A stretch of DNA of 64,000 bases from Varanus komodoensis (taxonomy: Eukaryota > Chordata > Lepidosauria > Squamata > Varanidae): contig NW_025336087.1 in NCBI RefSeq assembly GCF_004798865.1, positions 14,592,462 through 14,656,461 of the forward strand. The letters are read 5' to 3'. Shown piece by piece: positions 35,601 to 44,065 of this stretch (the stretch's first letter is position 1; each line of letters begins with the position of its first letter). The position numbers and the translations under genes were made by a program. Under the pieces are notes generated by a model. It saw nothing but the letters and a program-made list of their open reading frames with translations. It was not told the DNA's origin and made no database searches.

Positions 35601-38600
35601 ATTAACTCCTTTTTCAAGTCTTTGCAAATTACTAAATCACCCTTCCTACAGATGCATTGAACTACAAAGATGATCATTCCCAGGCAGCTGGCAGTGATGT
35701 CATTAGCTGGGGATGACGGAACAGCTAGTTTGGCATATCCGGATGGCAGCTTGTTGGAGAAGAGAAATGCACTGCCTTGAACAGTTACTTACTGAGGGAA
35801 AACTTTAGCATGTTCTGTCCAAGGATCATCAGTTTCTTCCCAGTTCACTAAGCGCCCACCACAAGAAAAGCACTGCACAATGTCCTTCTCCCCTGCAAGA
35901 AGGCAATAGCACAATAACGTTGTTATTCTGGGTAAGGTATGTGTGTTTTTTCTTTCAAAACTAGGGTCCCAGTAAAGGCTGGCTTCACCCGGCCTTCAGA
36001 TGAGGAACAGCGATTCCAGTTGGCTGTGGCTTCCCTTGCTGTCCGCTCATGTCCTTGGACTGTGAGGAGGGCAGGCTTCTCAGGGTGCCACTTCCGTCAG
36101 ACTTCCTTGTTCCCTCTAAGCTTAGCTGCAAGCCTCAAAGCAAAGCAGCAGGTGGGTTTTCCTACCTACAGTTACTGGGTTCTGACAACGTAATAACCCA
36201 CATTCACAAGCATGGGTTCACATAAACCTGGGGTGCTGTTGAAACTGGTTCAGCATGTTCTTTGAATCCAGCCATAATTACAAATAATGACAAACAGTCT
36301 GCAGTTCACCCAACAACCAATAGTGGGTTCTCTTCAAGGATAGCTTGTAGTCAATCCAGGTTGTTTTAACCCAGCCAATGGGAGAGGGTTGCACAACACC
36401 CTAAACCCCTTGGGAGTATTAACCAACACACGGACTGGAACATGGGCAGGAGCAGGTGACAGCGACACAACAAGCTGCTTGGGCATTCTGCCAGCTATCA
36501 CTGGCTAGCGGCTCCTGGCCAGAGTGGCAACCTTTCAGCTTGACTATCACTTATCCAGGCCCAGACAGTTCACTAAGCCACAGGGTGCTTAATATACCCT
36601 ACTACAAACCATGTCTTCTTGAGGTAATTTATAAGCCACCCTTGGGTGGTACATAAACCACACAAACCACAACACAGGGGATTCAGAGAATATGCTAAGC
36701 CACCCACCCTTATGGCTTACCATGTTGTGCAAAACCAGTCAGTGTAACATTGTGAACTTTCCCTGTGCTGTAACACAAAATATTTTGGAGTGGCTTGATG
36801 CTAAATGGGGAAATTAACCCCCATTGGCTTAATATATACTCGCTGTCTCTCCCTCTCTTTATATCTATATCTATATACATACATTCTATATACGTATAGA
36901 AAAAGAGAGAAAAAGTACACACAAAGGAATGACTCAATACAACTGCCAGCCTTTTAGGGGCTCTCCTTGGGGGAATTAGCATGGACACTGTCATGCCAAG
37001 AACCCCTGCATCAAAATCTTCCATGGCACAACTCTGACCCCAGTGTCATCTAAGGATTTTTCAGTAATAAGTATTTCAGCAACTTCTAAGGTCATACAAA
37101 TCTAAGTATGCATAACTAAAGGAAAAAAAGAAGCTTTCAGTGAGAACTGAATGCAAACAAGTAAATGCTAAATGAAATGTACAGAAATGTGGCTGGCTTG
37201 CTTTCCCATTTATTTTACTCCACAGGAATGGGTTTGCCTGGACACAAAAGGCTACACAGAGCTTTTTCACCTATTGAAGTGTCTTGACACACAACATGAG
37301 TCTATGACTTGAGGAGGGTTATGACCCATCAGGGTCTACAAGTGTGTGAAGGAATAGAAGTGACTGACCTGTGTAGAAAAATCCAAATTTGGCTAGAGTA
37401 GTGGGGTCAGCATGTGCTTCTTGTGGCCAAGTTTCAAAAGATTCCATACGGAGACCTTCTTCTTCATAGATGTTTAAGTTAGGTTCTGAAGCCCCTTGTA
37501 CAACAAAGACATCACACAACTGAGATAACATCAGTTAGCCAACAGGTTCAAATGAAAAGATGGCACATGATAGGCTCTTCAGCTTTATAATAAAAGATAG
37601 GGCATGTACTGTTGTTTTTAATGGTCCAGTGAGGGAAAGGATAAATTGTCCTGGTTCATAACTCTCAGCTATGGTATATTTGTTGAAATCTACCCTGACA
37701 CTGGATTTGGAATAAACTCTACAAACAGCCAATGATTTGCTAATAAGCTAAAACACAAACAGAAGCCATAACTTGGTGCTGGCTTACAAACCAGGTTCAG
37801 CCAACACAATAACACGCACGCATGGACTGAGAATTACTTGAAGGTGGGTTGTCATTGAAATGGACTGTTCTTGAAATGTGGGTTATTATTTGTCTCAACC
37901 CAGGCACGTTAACAAACCAGTTGGACCCAGGTAACACAACAATCCAAGTTCAGCTACAATCTACACTCAACCCTTAAGTGTGGGCTATTGTGTTGCTTGG
38001 ACCTAGAAGTCTGGGTTGTTTAAACCAAGACTTGTCATTACTGGAGCCAGGAACCATAGTTTATCCATGGCCTTCAGGCTTTAAGCCTGAAAGAGAAGTC
38101 CCCAGCAAGAGCAAGCTAAAAATAAAGCTGCTCTGAAGGATGGACAGGAGAGAAATAAGGCAGAATTAGGGAAAACAAGCTGCTGTTTGTATGATGCCTG
38201 TAAGAAAGTTCATGGTTATAGCAACAAACCACTTAAAATTAACAATGGTTTAGCATTAGATGTTACTCTCACATGCACTTCTACGCACAGGACTGAGTTA
38301 CAACATGAAACACTTTTTATCTGGGTTGAGACAAACTCTTATGCAAAAAGAAATACTCTTTTAAACTTCTCAAATATTTGCGGAAAACTAGCTATAGGTT
38401 CTCAGCTTGGCTCACATGACCACTGCGGCCCACTGAGGCTGATTAGCCTGGGTGGGCTGCAGCATGCACAGCACCAAGTTGCCAATCCAAGCTCCCACTG
38501 CAAGCACCTCCTTGTTATGTGAGCAACCAGCACAGGTGGGTTGTTGGGGTGGTCAACAAGCCATCCAAAACCCATGGCTGTTCCAGTATCATAGACAGCT

Positions 38601-41600
38601 TGTCAAACACCCCAACTATACCCCAACAGTGTGGTGTAGTGGTTAGGAAGGTGGGCCTCAGCCATGGAGCTCACTGGGTGACTTTGGGCCAGTTGCAAAT
38701 TCTCAGCCCATCCCACCTCACAGGGTTGTTGTTGTGGGGATAAGATTGAGAGGAGGAGGAGAATTATGTAAGCCACCATGAGTTTCTTGAAAGGAAAAGA
38801 GGTGGGATATAAATATAAATAAGCCACTGGGGTTCACATTTAAAGAAAAGCTAAGGTGTATTTCTCCCATGCTCAGAATATTCAAAATGGCTGCTGCTAG
38901 GCCAAAATTCACTCCCAATGGCTTCTTGTTACACGTGAACCAGGCCTTCAACTACAATAAAGCCTTTACTTACCTGTGAGTAAACTCCATGGAGCTCAAT
39001 GCTCCATCTGCATAGATATGCATAGGATTATAGCCATTATTACCCTTAACACCACCAGAATATTTTAACTTAATTTAGTTTATATCCCACCTTTTTTCCT
39101 GCACAGAACCTAAGGCGATAAAGTATATATAATCCACCTTCTCCATGTTATCCTTAGAATAACAACAATGCTGGGACGTAGGTTAAGCTGAGTGAATGAC
39201 TGGCCCAAAGTCAGCCAGTGAGCTGGCTTAATAGCTGAATGGGGACTAGTATCCCTGTCTTCCAAGTCCCAACCTCTAACCACTATCCCATACTACCCTC
39301 TTATAACAATTCAATTTCTTAGAGAATCTCTTATAAGAATAACATCCAGAAAACCAGTAGCAAGACCAAGGACACACATAAATTGTGAGCTCATGCAAAG
39401 TGCTTCTCTGGGTCTGGAAAGTTTTCTCTCCGAGATACAGCTCCTCATCCTGTATCAGGAAGGGCAGGTATGCTCCCTTGCAGAAGAGTCTTCTGTTCAA
39501 AGGGCCATCTTGTTCAAGTCCAGAACCGTATGAAGGGTGAACAAAGGCCTTAAATTTACCCATCAACAATTAACACCAGGATAGCTGACTGAGCAAACAC
39601 AGAAATAACCTGGTCCCAATATACTCACTATGATGTGATGTTCTGTATTCCTATTTACTGTAAAATTTACTATGCTAGATCTGTGAACATAGTTCTACAT
39701 TCCCATCAATATTAATCAACGTAAGCACCTTTCTCTTGTCTTTGTGGGGATGCTCTGTTTCCTCTTTTGATGATATGTGAGTGGCCACCCTACATCAAAA
39801 GCTGTTCCAGAGGGTCAAGGAGGAAACGAGCATCACCACCACTAAATCATAGGCTCTGAATTACATTTTCATTATATACCTGCATTTGAGGACAGTCTCT
39901 TCAGAAACGATCCTGCGAAGTGCTTTCCCTAAACAGAATTTAAAGGGCTTAAATAAGAATAGTTTTTAAGCATACCTCTACTTCTTATACTACTTAGATA
40001 CTGCAGTGACTACAAGGGCTGCAATTCCATACAACATCCTTTTGAGTATGTTGAATTAAATCTAGGAATTATCAAGATGACTGCCTGGATCTATTTCTTA
40101 ACCTGCCAGTTTTACCCAAGCATCACCATTTGAGCAGGGAGAGCTCAGCACCATTTCCTCACAGACTATCACTCAGGGGGCTGCCATTTTAAATTCCCTT
40201 AATGCCTGAGAATGATGCTACATTGGAGGGAATTGTGGGAAATTAAAATGGTGATCAGCCAGCAACTGATGAAAGGTTTGCTACTGGGAAGGATATTACT
40301 ATAAGGGATTCCAGCAGCATAAGATAGTGTCCAGCAGAAGTAATATGTTAAAAGCCCACCTCAAACCTGGATCCAACCCTACCATCAGTAACATTTGCCT
40401 TTCAAACGGACACATTCTGTATCAAATAAGGTACTTGGTACTTTCCTTTGCACGCTTGGCAATAACTGAAGCGTGTATTAGCTAATTCTCAATATTTTCA
40501 ATTCTTCTAGAATTGCAGCCTGGTTTGAATCTTCAGTACAACACCTGATTACAAATATGTCGGGAACACAGTTGCTTCAAATCAAATTAATTAAATTAAG
40601 GTATTTAATTGTACAGCTGAGATTTAATTTGGCATTATTTGCAAATTCCATCAGATCTTTTTTTAAAACAGAATTAAAAAAGAATAAAGACAAAAGCAAA
40701 TTACCGTAACACCAACAAATCCACAATAATTTTGAATATACTCTTTAATTTCATCACTGGACTTCTTCTGTTGAAGAAATTCACATCTATAAAATAATCC
40801 ATAAAATATTATGGGCAACTACTTTATACATGGTAAACAGATAGAGTTCTTGTATTAGTATTAGCAGTTAACTGGATCTCAGTTTAAAGTCTTCTCTCCC
40901 CAAAAAATTAATGTCAGTTATTTGAATTCCATATAAGTTTTAATCAAAGAAGTACTCCCTCCCCCATTATTGCCTCTCAGTAAATATGGGCTGGGTTTGC
41001 AATAAGCAACCCTGTATGGTTACCATGGTTCATGTTTATTTACCATAATCTACCCAACAGATGATGAAGTAGTTTCTACATTATTGTGGTTTCCATCCTT
41101 AGCAATCCCACTGTTGGCATGTATTGCATCAGCTGCTGCACTTGGAATTCAATCCCAAGTCTTTGCCTATTTTCTCTGCCTCTTCCTCATTGGTTTATGC
41201 ATAGAGGCTAGATGGATGGAGTGGCTCCTACACTTGCTGCTCTTTCTAGAGGACTCTATGGTAGTTGCATATCAGGAACATAGAAACCATGAGCTTGGGT
41301 TCAGTCAACATAACAAGTCAGGTGGTACAAGAGAAACCATAAGACAAAGGGAAGTTTCTTATCTTGGTTTCTAAAGACCAAACTTACCATGGTGAAATAT
41401 CATGACAATGTTCAGACATGACAGACCAACAGTGATAAAAAAGGCTTGTCATGTTGTCTGAATCCAGCCATGTTGTCTAAGTCTAAACCTAAGTCTAAAG
41501 CCTAAACCTAACCCCAACCCTCCATGCTCATAAGTCCTTAAACTCAGAGGTTTAGTAGCATCCTATGATGAACAGAAGCAAGCTTCATCTTCCAGGCATC

Positions 41601-44065
41601 AAACTCTGCATTTTTGCTAGATGATTTTCTTTTTGCTGTTTAGTGAGATCATTTTGGAGTGGGAAAGAGGAAGAATGGAGAAGCCTCGGGATACTTCATA
41701 TCTTGGCCCCCAAGGCTTCTTCTCTTTAGCCCTCTCTATGGTCACATACCCAACCTCAGGAAGGCAGAGAGTGCAAATCTTTCCAGAGAGGGAGGGGAGG
41801 TGCTTTAGTTGCCAGCTGCAAGTGTGGAGCACTGTCATGGCCTTGGAGTTGGGAATCTGACTCATCCTATGGCACTCAGAGCCCTAGAGATTGTGCTGTC
41901 CTCTTGAACACAACACCACAGTAGTCTGTCCTAAAGGAGACACTAGAGTAACTTTCTGCTTGTCTCTGTGGTGTGTACATATTGTATAGAGCAGGTGCCC
42001 AGGAGTCAGTAAACCCTCCTAGGATCCCATTTCATCACCCCAGGTTTTCCAGTTGCCCATGACCCCTTTTCCTGGCCCTTTCCCCCAACTGCCAATTCTA
42101 TGGTCGTTTCTTCGCTTTTCTGCAGTCTCTCCTTTCTTAAAGGCTGGCATATCTTTCCCAGGGCTTAGGCAGCAAGAACTTTAAGCTGCACTGTACTAGT
42201 GATTTTGGCATTCTTGGCTCCATCCCTGTTGTCTTTGACTCAACCTCTCTGTCTTTGGCTCTGCCCTGCAGTGAAATGTGACCCAAGAGCATGTCTGAAA
42301 TGGAATTCAGCCCTCAGTCTCAAAGTTTCCCCACCCCTGGGGTAGAGCAATGACATGGGGTTAGCTGGCTGTGATGGGATTGGCACATTCTGTCACGGCC
42401 AATGTGGAGGTATCAGTGGCAAGCAATCTCATGATATGGGCACATCTGTTGGTTTTTCTTTCCATGGTTCTGGTGGTACATTTGCATGGCCCCAGTATAG
42501 GAATGCTCACATGAACAGACCACAGGACTGCCGTGCCAGTTACTCACTTAGGAAACCATTTTGCATGTTCTTTCCAAGGATCATCGCCTTCTTCCCAATT
42601 TCCCAAACTTCCAGCACAGGCAAAGCATTGAACTGTGTCTTTTATACCTGCATGTAATAAAACCACACCTTTTCAGGTACCTCGACATGCCTTTGTGCTT
42701 TTGAACTAGCCTGTGAAAAGGCAAAGCAATGCAATAACAAGAACTTTAAGCAACCTTTATTGGTGGCTTGAGGTCACATAATATCAGGCTTATTGTTATT
42801 CTTATAACCATATGTATATGCTGTCCTCCTACCACATGGCACTTGGAACACATTGCAAAACACAATAAAATTCTTTTTATATCCAAAGGACTTACATAAA
42901 AAATAAAAGTATATTAAAATATGAAGCTATGTTACTAAAAAGAAAAGGGGGAGGAATATGTACTAAGGAACCGGGGTGTATTCCAAGCACTGCCCACAGA
43001 GCAAAAAAGAACATTCTAATCTGCTTTTTATGGTCCAGAGCAAAGCTAAACATGCAGAAGAGAGATTTCCTATTATGGGGCCAACAGTAGCAAAAGCACA
43101 ATCTTGAGTTACCATTAAAGGGCAGTAAACTGCAATAATTTGGATCATTATGGGTCAACATTTGATTCTCCTGCTTCATGATCCAAAGTGACTTGGACAT
43201 CTTGTCACATGTAATATCCACTTCAAATCACATGTTGTGGATTAACATCACAACAAAACAATTCATTGCCAAGCAGATATATCCTATTATAGCAAATGGC
43301 TATTAACTTTCAGAAAGCTATACTTATTAGGCATTGCAAAGAAGAATGATTAAAATGTTGTGGTTTGCCTTTAGGGATCCTTAGAAAATAAAGAAGCATA
43401 TAAACAATAAATAACAGAGGCAATCATTTTAGGGATCAGAACATCCTTTTTGTTCAGGGTAAATATCCTTTGAATTTACCTGTGAAGAAAAATCCAGCGT
43501 CGGCTAGCAAAGCGGGCTGGACCTCTCCGACATAGAATGGCCAACCAGTGAAGGAGTCAAGTCTTTTCTCCACCTCTTTGTATCCCTTTGTGACTTCTGA
43601 GGGACTATTTTCTGGATTCTGAACACGCACCTCAAACTTGGGGATGTTGCCAACTTCCTTCCCTAAAATAAATTCACAGTGGGGCGAATATTTCTTGTGG
43701 CTTTCATGAGGAGACCTTCTGAAGCTCCTTGCAAGCAAAACTAACCCACAGCAAAAACACTGTATTGCAGTCTTAACACCAGTGTGATAGAAGCCATTTG
43801 TAGCCATCTCAGAGGGAGCCCAAGTTGAATTGAAATTATCAGGTGGTGTAGACAAGAAGGTTTTTAGCCTTTTGGCTTCACTTCTCATTGTGGAATTAAA
43901 CCCTCTCTGAAGTTGCTTGCGGATTTTCCGGTATTCCTCTTCCATTTCTTCTGCCATCATGTGAAAATCAAAATTCAGATTCAGATTAGAAGCTTTTAGG
44001 TAAGCAGGATCCAGCTCAAAAATGTCACTGCCAGGTCCTTCTTCAGAAGTCTCCTGGGTAGCCAT
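14559..44065 (-). CDS. NAIP: NLR family apoptosis inhibitory protein, complete, 14 coding exons
   Basis: NAIP proteins bind bacterial flagellin or type III secretion parts in the cytosol and nucleate the NLRC4 inflammasome. Coding exons from 5' to 3': 44065-43480, 42647-42548, 40786-40705, 39928-39880, 37494-37369, 35892-35793, 35042-34961, 33303-33246, 31447-29339, 21943-21773, 19928-19767, 17318-17232, 16174-16010, 14923-14559. Every junction is GT-AG and the phases close, giving 1413 residues (human 1403) without a stop. Order: three BIR domains (about 65-132, 168-235, 285-352), each with its CX2C...H...C zinc ligands; a NACHT with GEAGSGKT (472-479) and LFLLDD Walker B (about 549-554); then LRRs ending FSPI-like VSPIINE. 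It looks functional. A 5' UTR exon must lie further upstream because an acceptor (AACAG|A) directly precedes the ATG. Confidence 0.95.
16010..16174 (-). CDS. NAIP: NAIP LRR exon with tandem acceptor
   Basis: 165 nt encoding [20 protein letters not shown], then [20 protein letters not shown] and LNDEALLEI, matching human GSLSNLEELILPTGDGI...AKLIIQQC...LNDDSVVEI. The acceptor is TTTCAGCAG, so splicing at either AG keeps the frame. Donor ATAG|GTGAGT. Confidence 0.93.
16756..16803. repeat. Palindromic MITE-like sequence
   Basis: Two arms of about 20 bases, 'agtcctataactcccagcat' and the near-perfect reverse complement of it, surround a few bases. The motif 'aattcccagcat...gctgggaattgtagga' is a common short foldback repeat in vertebrate genomes. 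It lies in a NAIP intron. Confidence 0.55.
17232..17318 (-). CDS. NAIP: NAIP LRR exon
   Basis: 87 nt encoding [19 protein letters not shown], then INKEACIAF, matching human ASLPNFISLKILNLEGQQFPDEETSEKFA. Phase 1 both ends. Acceptor TGTTGCAG, donor TTTG|GTATGG. Confidence 0.92.
19096..19126. repeat. (GGTGA)n microsatellite
   Basis: About six copies of the pentamer GGTGA/AGGTG in a NAIP intron. Confidence 0.9.
19767..19928 (-). CDS. NAIP: NAIP LRR exon
   Basis: 162 nt encoding [20 protein letters not shown], then [20 protein letters not shown], matching human KLIQNSPNLHVFHLKC...LVSCKKLTEIKF. Phase 1 both ends. Acceptor TTTTGCAG, donor CTTG|GTAATA. Confidence 0.93.
21182..21320. repeat. Dispersed 'gcaatcctaaacatg' repeat fragments
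   Basis: Starts 'cactgcaatcctaaacatg' and, about 100 bases later, has a piece near 'attctattgctttaagtggg' with 'ttagtaa'. These match the two halves of a short, roughly palindromic repeat very common in squamates (an 'ggattgcag' end plus 'gggacttact'). Other fragments are near 1005, 16215, 21700, 33395, 38965, 61925 and 63000. Confidence 0.45.
21470..21695 (+). mobile_element. RTE/BovB-type LINE ORF2 C-terminal fragment
   Basis: The plus strand encodes [20 protein letters not shown], then [16 protein letters not shown] and [16 protein letters not shown]. This fits the C-terminal end of RTE-class ORF2 (pattern FGHIMRR.DSLEK..LGKVEGKRRRGR..RWLDSI). Both flanks are lost. It lies in a NAIP intron, opposite to the gene. 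Confidence 0.6.
21773..21943 (-). CDS. NAIP: NAIP LRR exon
   Basis: 171 nt encoding [20 protein letters not shown] and [16 protein letters not shown], matching human IFPNLDKFLCLKELSVDL...EEFPNFHHMEKLLI. Phase 1 both ends, so it adds whole repeats. Acceptor ATTTCAG, donor CTAG|GTAAAT. Confidence 0.93.
22262..22340 (+). mobile_element. CR1/L2-type LINE tail fragment
   Basis: Reads 'aactgttcagagagctttggctattgggtgatatagaaattaaataa', the typical tail ('gctcagagagctttggctattgggcggtatataaat') of squamate CR1/L2-type elements. Confidence 0.5.
23612..23638. repeat. (TG)n microsatellite inside the DIRS element
   Basis: About 13 TG units next to a short TA run, near the element's left inverted repeat. 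Confidence 0.9.
24450..24673 (+). mobile_element. Sauria-type SINE nested in the DIRS element
   Basis: Well-preserved tRNA head ('gtggtgtagtggttaagagc', box B 'gggttcgagtcc'), body with 'gggttgttattgtggggata' and an A/T-rich tail ending 'aaataaataaaat'. It is nearly the same sequence as the copy at 57137. It interrupts the gag-like part of the DIRS element, so it arrived later. Confidence 0.88.
29339..31447 (-). CDS. NAIP: NAIP large exon (NACHT, winged-helix region, start of LRR)
   Basis: One open 2109-nt exon, matching the single large human exon. It begins [18 protein letters not shown]. It carries Walker A (GEAGSGKT), [19 protein letters not shown], Walker B ([10 protein letters not shown]), the sensor-like [36 protein letters not shown] and [17 protein letters not shown], all shared with mammalian NAIP. 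It ends [14 protein letters not shown], donor CCAG|GTACAG. The right end of a DIRS element lies 93 bases past the donor. Confidence 0.96.
32935..33040. repeat. Unclassified dispersed repeat
   Basis: Contains 'gcaatgaagagtcttgtgacaccttaaatgctaa' in pieces, followed by 'acggcataagc' and 'gaactacttcatca'. This resembles a dispersed reptile repeat with 'cttgtggcaccttaaagac' and 'gcataagctttcgtgaac'. Class unknown to me. It lies in the NAIP intron before the NACHT exon; the rest of that intron (31448-33245) shows nothing I recognise. Confidence 0.4.
33246..33303 (-). CDS. NAIP: NAIP linker exon before NACHT
   Basis: 58 nt encoding [19 protein letters not shown]. Acceptor CCCCTAG, donor GGCTT|GTAAGT. 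This part of NAIP is variable even between human and mouse. The exon is supported by phase (0 in, 1 out) joining cleanly to the NACHT exon. Confidence 0.78.
33455..33625 (-). mobile_element. Old Sauria-type SINE body, reverse orientation
   Basis: Contains 'aaggtggctcacatag', 'atcctcacaacaaccctata' and 'ggttaggctaagagtgagag', the reverse complement of the SINE body. The tRNA head is missing or too diverged to see. Confidence 0.55.
34205..34292 (-). mobile_element. SINE head fragment, reverse orientation
   Basis: Reverse complement reads 'gccaatgtggtgtgattgtc', then 'agagtgttggactgggg' and 'gatctgggtcccagt', which matches the tRNA-derived head of the Sauria-type SINE. Only the head is present. 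Confidence 0.5.
34961..35042 (-). CDS. NAIP: NAIP exon (end of BIR3, linker)
   Basis: 82 nt supplying the last BIR3 cysteine (HCKL) and a charged linker ([20 protein letters not shown]) with little similarity to human beyond HC/NC and the exon length. Acceptor TTATAG, donor AAG|GTAAAA. Assigned mainly by phase, position and splice sites. Confidence 0.82.
35793..35892 (-). CDS. NAIP: NAIP exon (BIR3 zinc core)
   Basis: 100 nt encoding [20 protein letters not shown], then [12 protein letters not shown]. Zinc ligands C322, C325 and H342 are present. Acceptor CTTGCAG, donor CA|GTAAGT. Confidence 0.95.
37369..37494 (-). CDS. NAIP: NAIP exon (start of BIR3)
   Basis: 126 nt encoding [20 protein letters not shown], then [22 protein letters not shown], matching human YEELRLDSFKDWP...LAKAGLFYTG. 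Acceptor TACAAG is weak but fixed by the phase. Donor ACAG|GTCAGT. Confidence 0.92.
37791..38006. repeat. Element with imperfect terminal inverted repeats
   Basis: The ends 'ccaggttcagccaacacaat' and the reverse complement of 'attgtgttgcttggacctag' match at about 20 of 27 positions. Between them are further 'gtgggttatt' motifs. It looks like a short non-autonomous DNA transposon in a NAIP intron. Related words ('aataacccacat', 'caggttgttttaaccca') occur at 36185-36390. Confidence 0.45.
38630..38822 (+). mobile_element. Sauria-type SINE with a shortened head
   Basis: Starts 'gtgtggtgtagtggttagga', then jumps to 'ggcctcagccatggagctca', so the box B part of the tRNA head is missing. The body 'tgactttgggccagt' and 'gggttgttgttgtggggata' and the tail 'gggatataaatataaataa' are intact. 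Confidence 0.8.
39077..39298 (-). mobile_element. Sauria-type SINE, reverse orientation
   Basis: Runs from 'ttatatcccacctttttt' (tail complement) through 'actggcccaaagtcagccagt' to 'aacctctaaccactatcc' (head complement). Full-length but clearly diverged. In a NAIP intron, same strand as NAIP. Confidence 0.65.
39880..39928 (-). CDS. NAIP: NAIP small linker exon
   Basis: 49 nt encoding [16 protein letters not shown], matching human GEHFVNSWVQRELPMAS. Too short for a frame search; found by phase (0 in, 1 out) and splice sites TTTAG and GCAG|GTATAT. Confidence 0.85.
40705..40786 (-). CDS. NAIP: NAIP exon (end of BIR2, linker)
   Basis: 82 nt encoding [20 protein letters not shown] and then CGFVGVT, against human CEFLRSKKSSEEITQYIQSYKGFVDIT. 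Acceptor TTTTATAG, donor ACG|GTAATT. Confidence 0.93.
42548..42647 (-). CDS. NAIP: NAIP exon (BIR2 zinc core)
   Basis: 100 nt encoding [19 protein letters not shown], then [13 protein letters not shown], with C203, C206 and H223; the last cysteine (C230) comes from the next exon. Donor AA|GTGAGT, acceptor ATGCAG. Confidence 0.95.
43480..44065 (-). CDS. NAIP: NAIP first coding exon (BIR1, start of BIR2)
   Basis: It starts [12 protein letters not shown], matching human MATQQKASDE. BIR1 has C103, C106, H123 and C130 (IQCFCC...SHKKYSPHC). [12 protein letters not shown]-like and EVGNIPKF motifs match human closely. The exon ends within GFFFTG, donor ACAG|GTAAAT. An upstream in-frame ATG seven codons earlier lies before the acceptor and is intronic. 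Confidence 0.95.
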
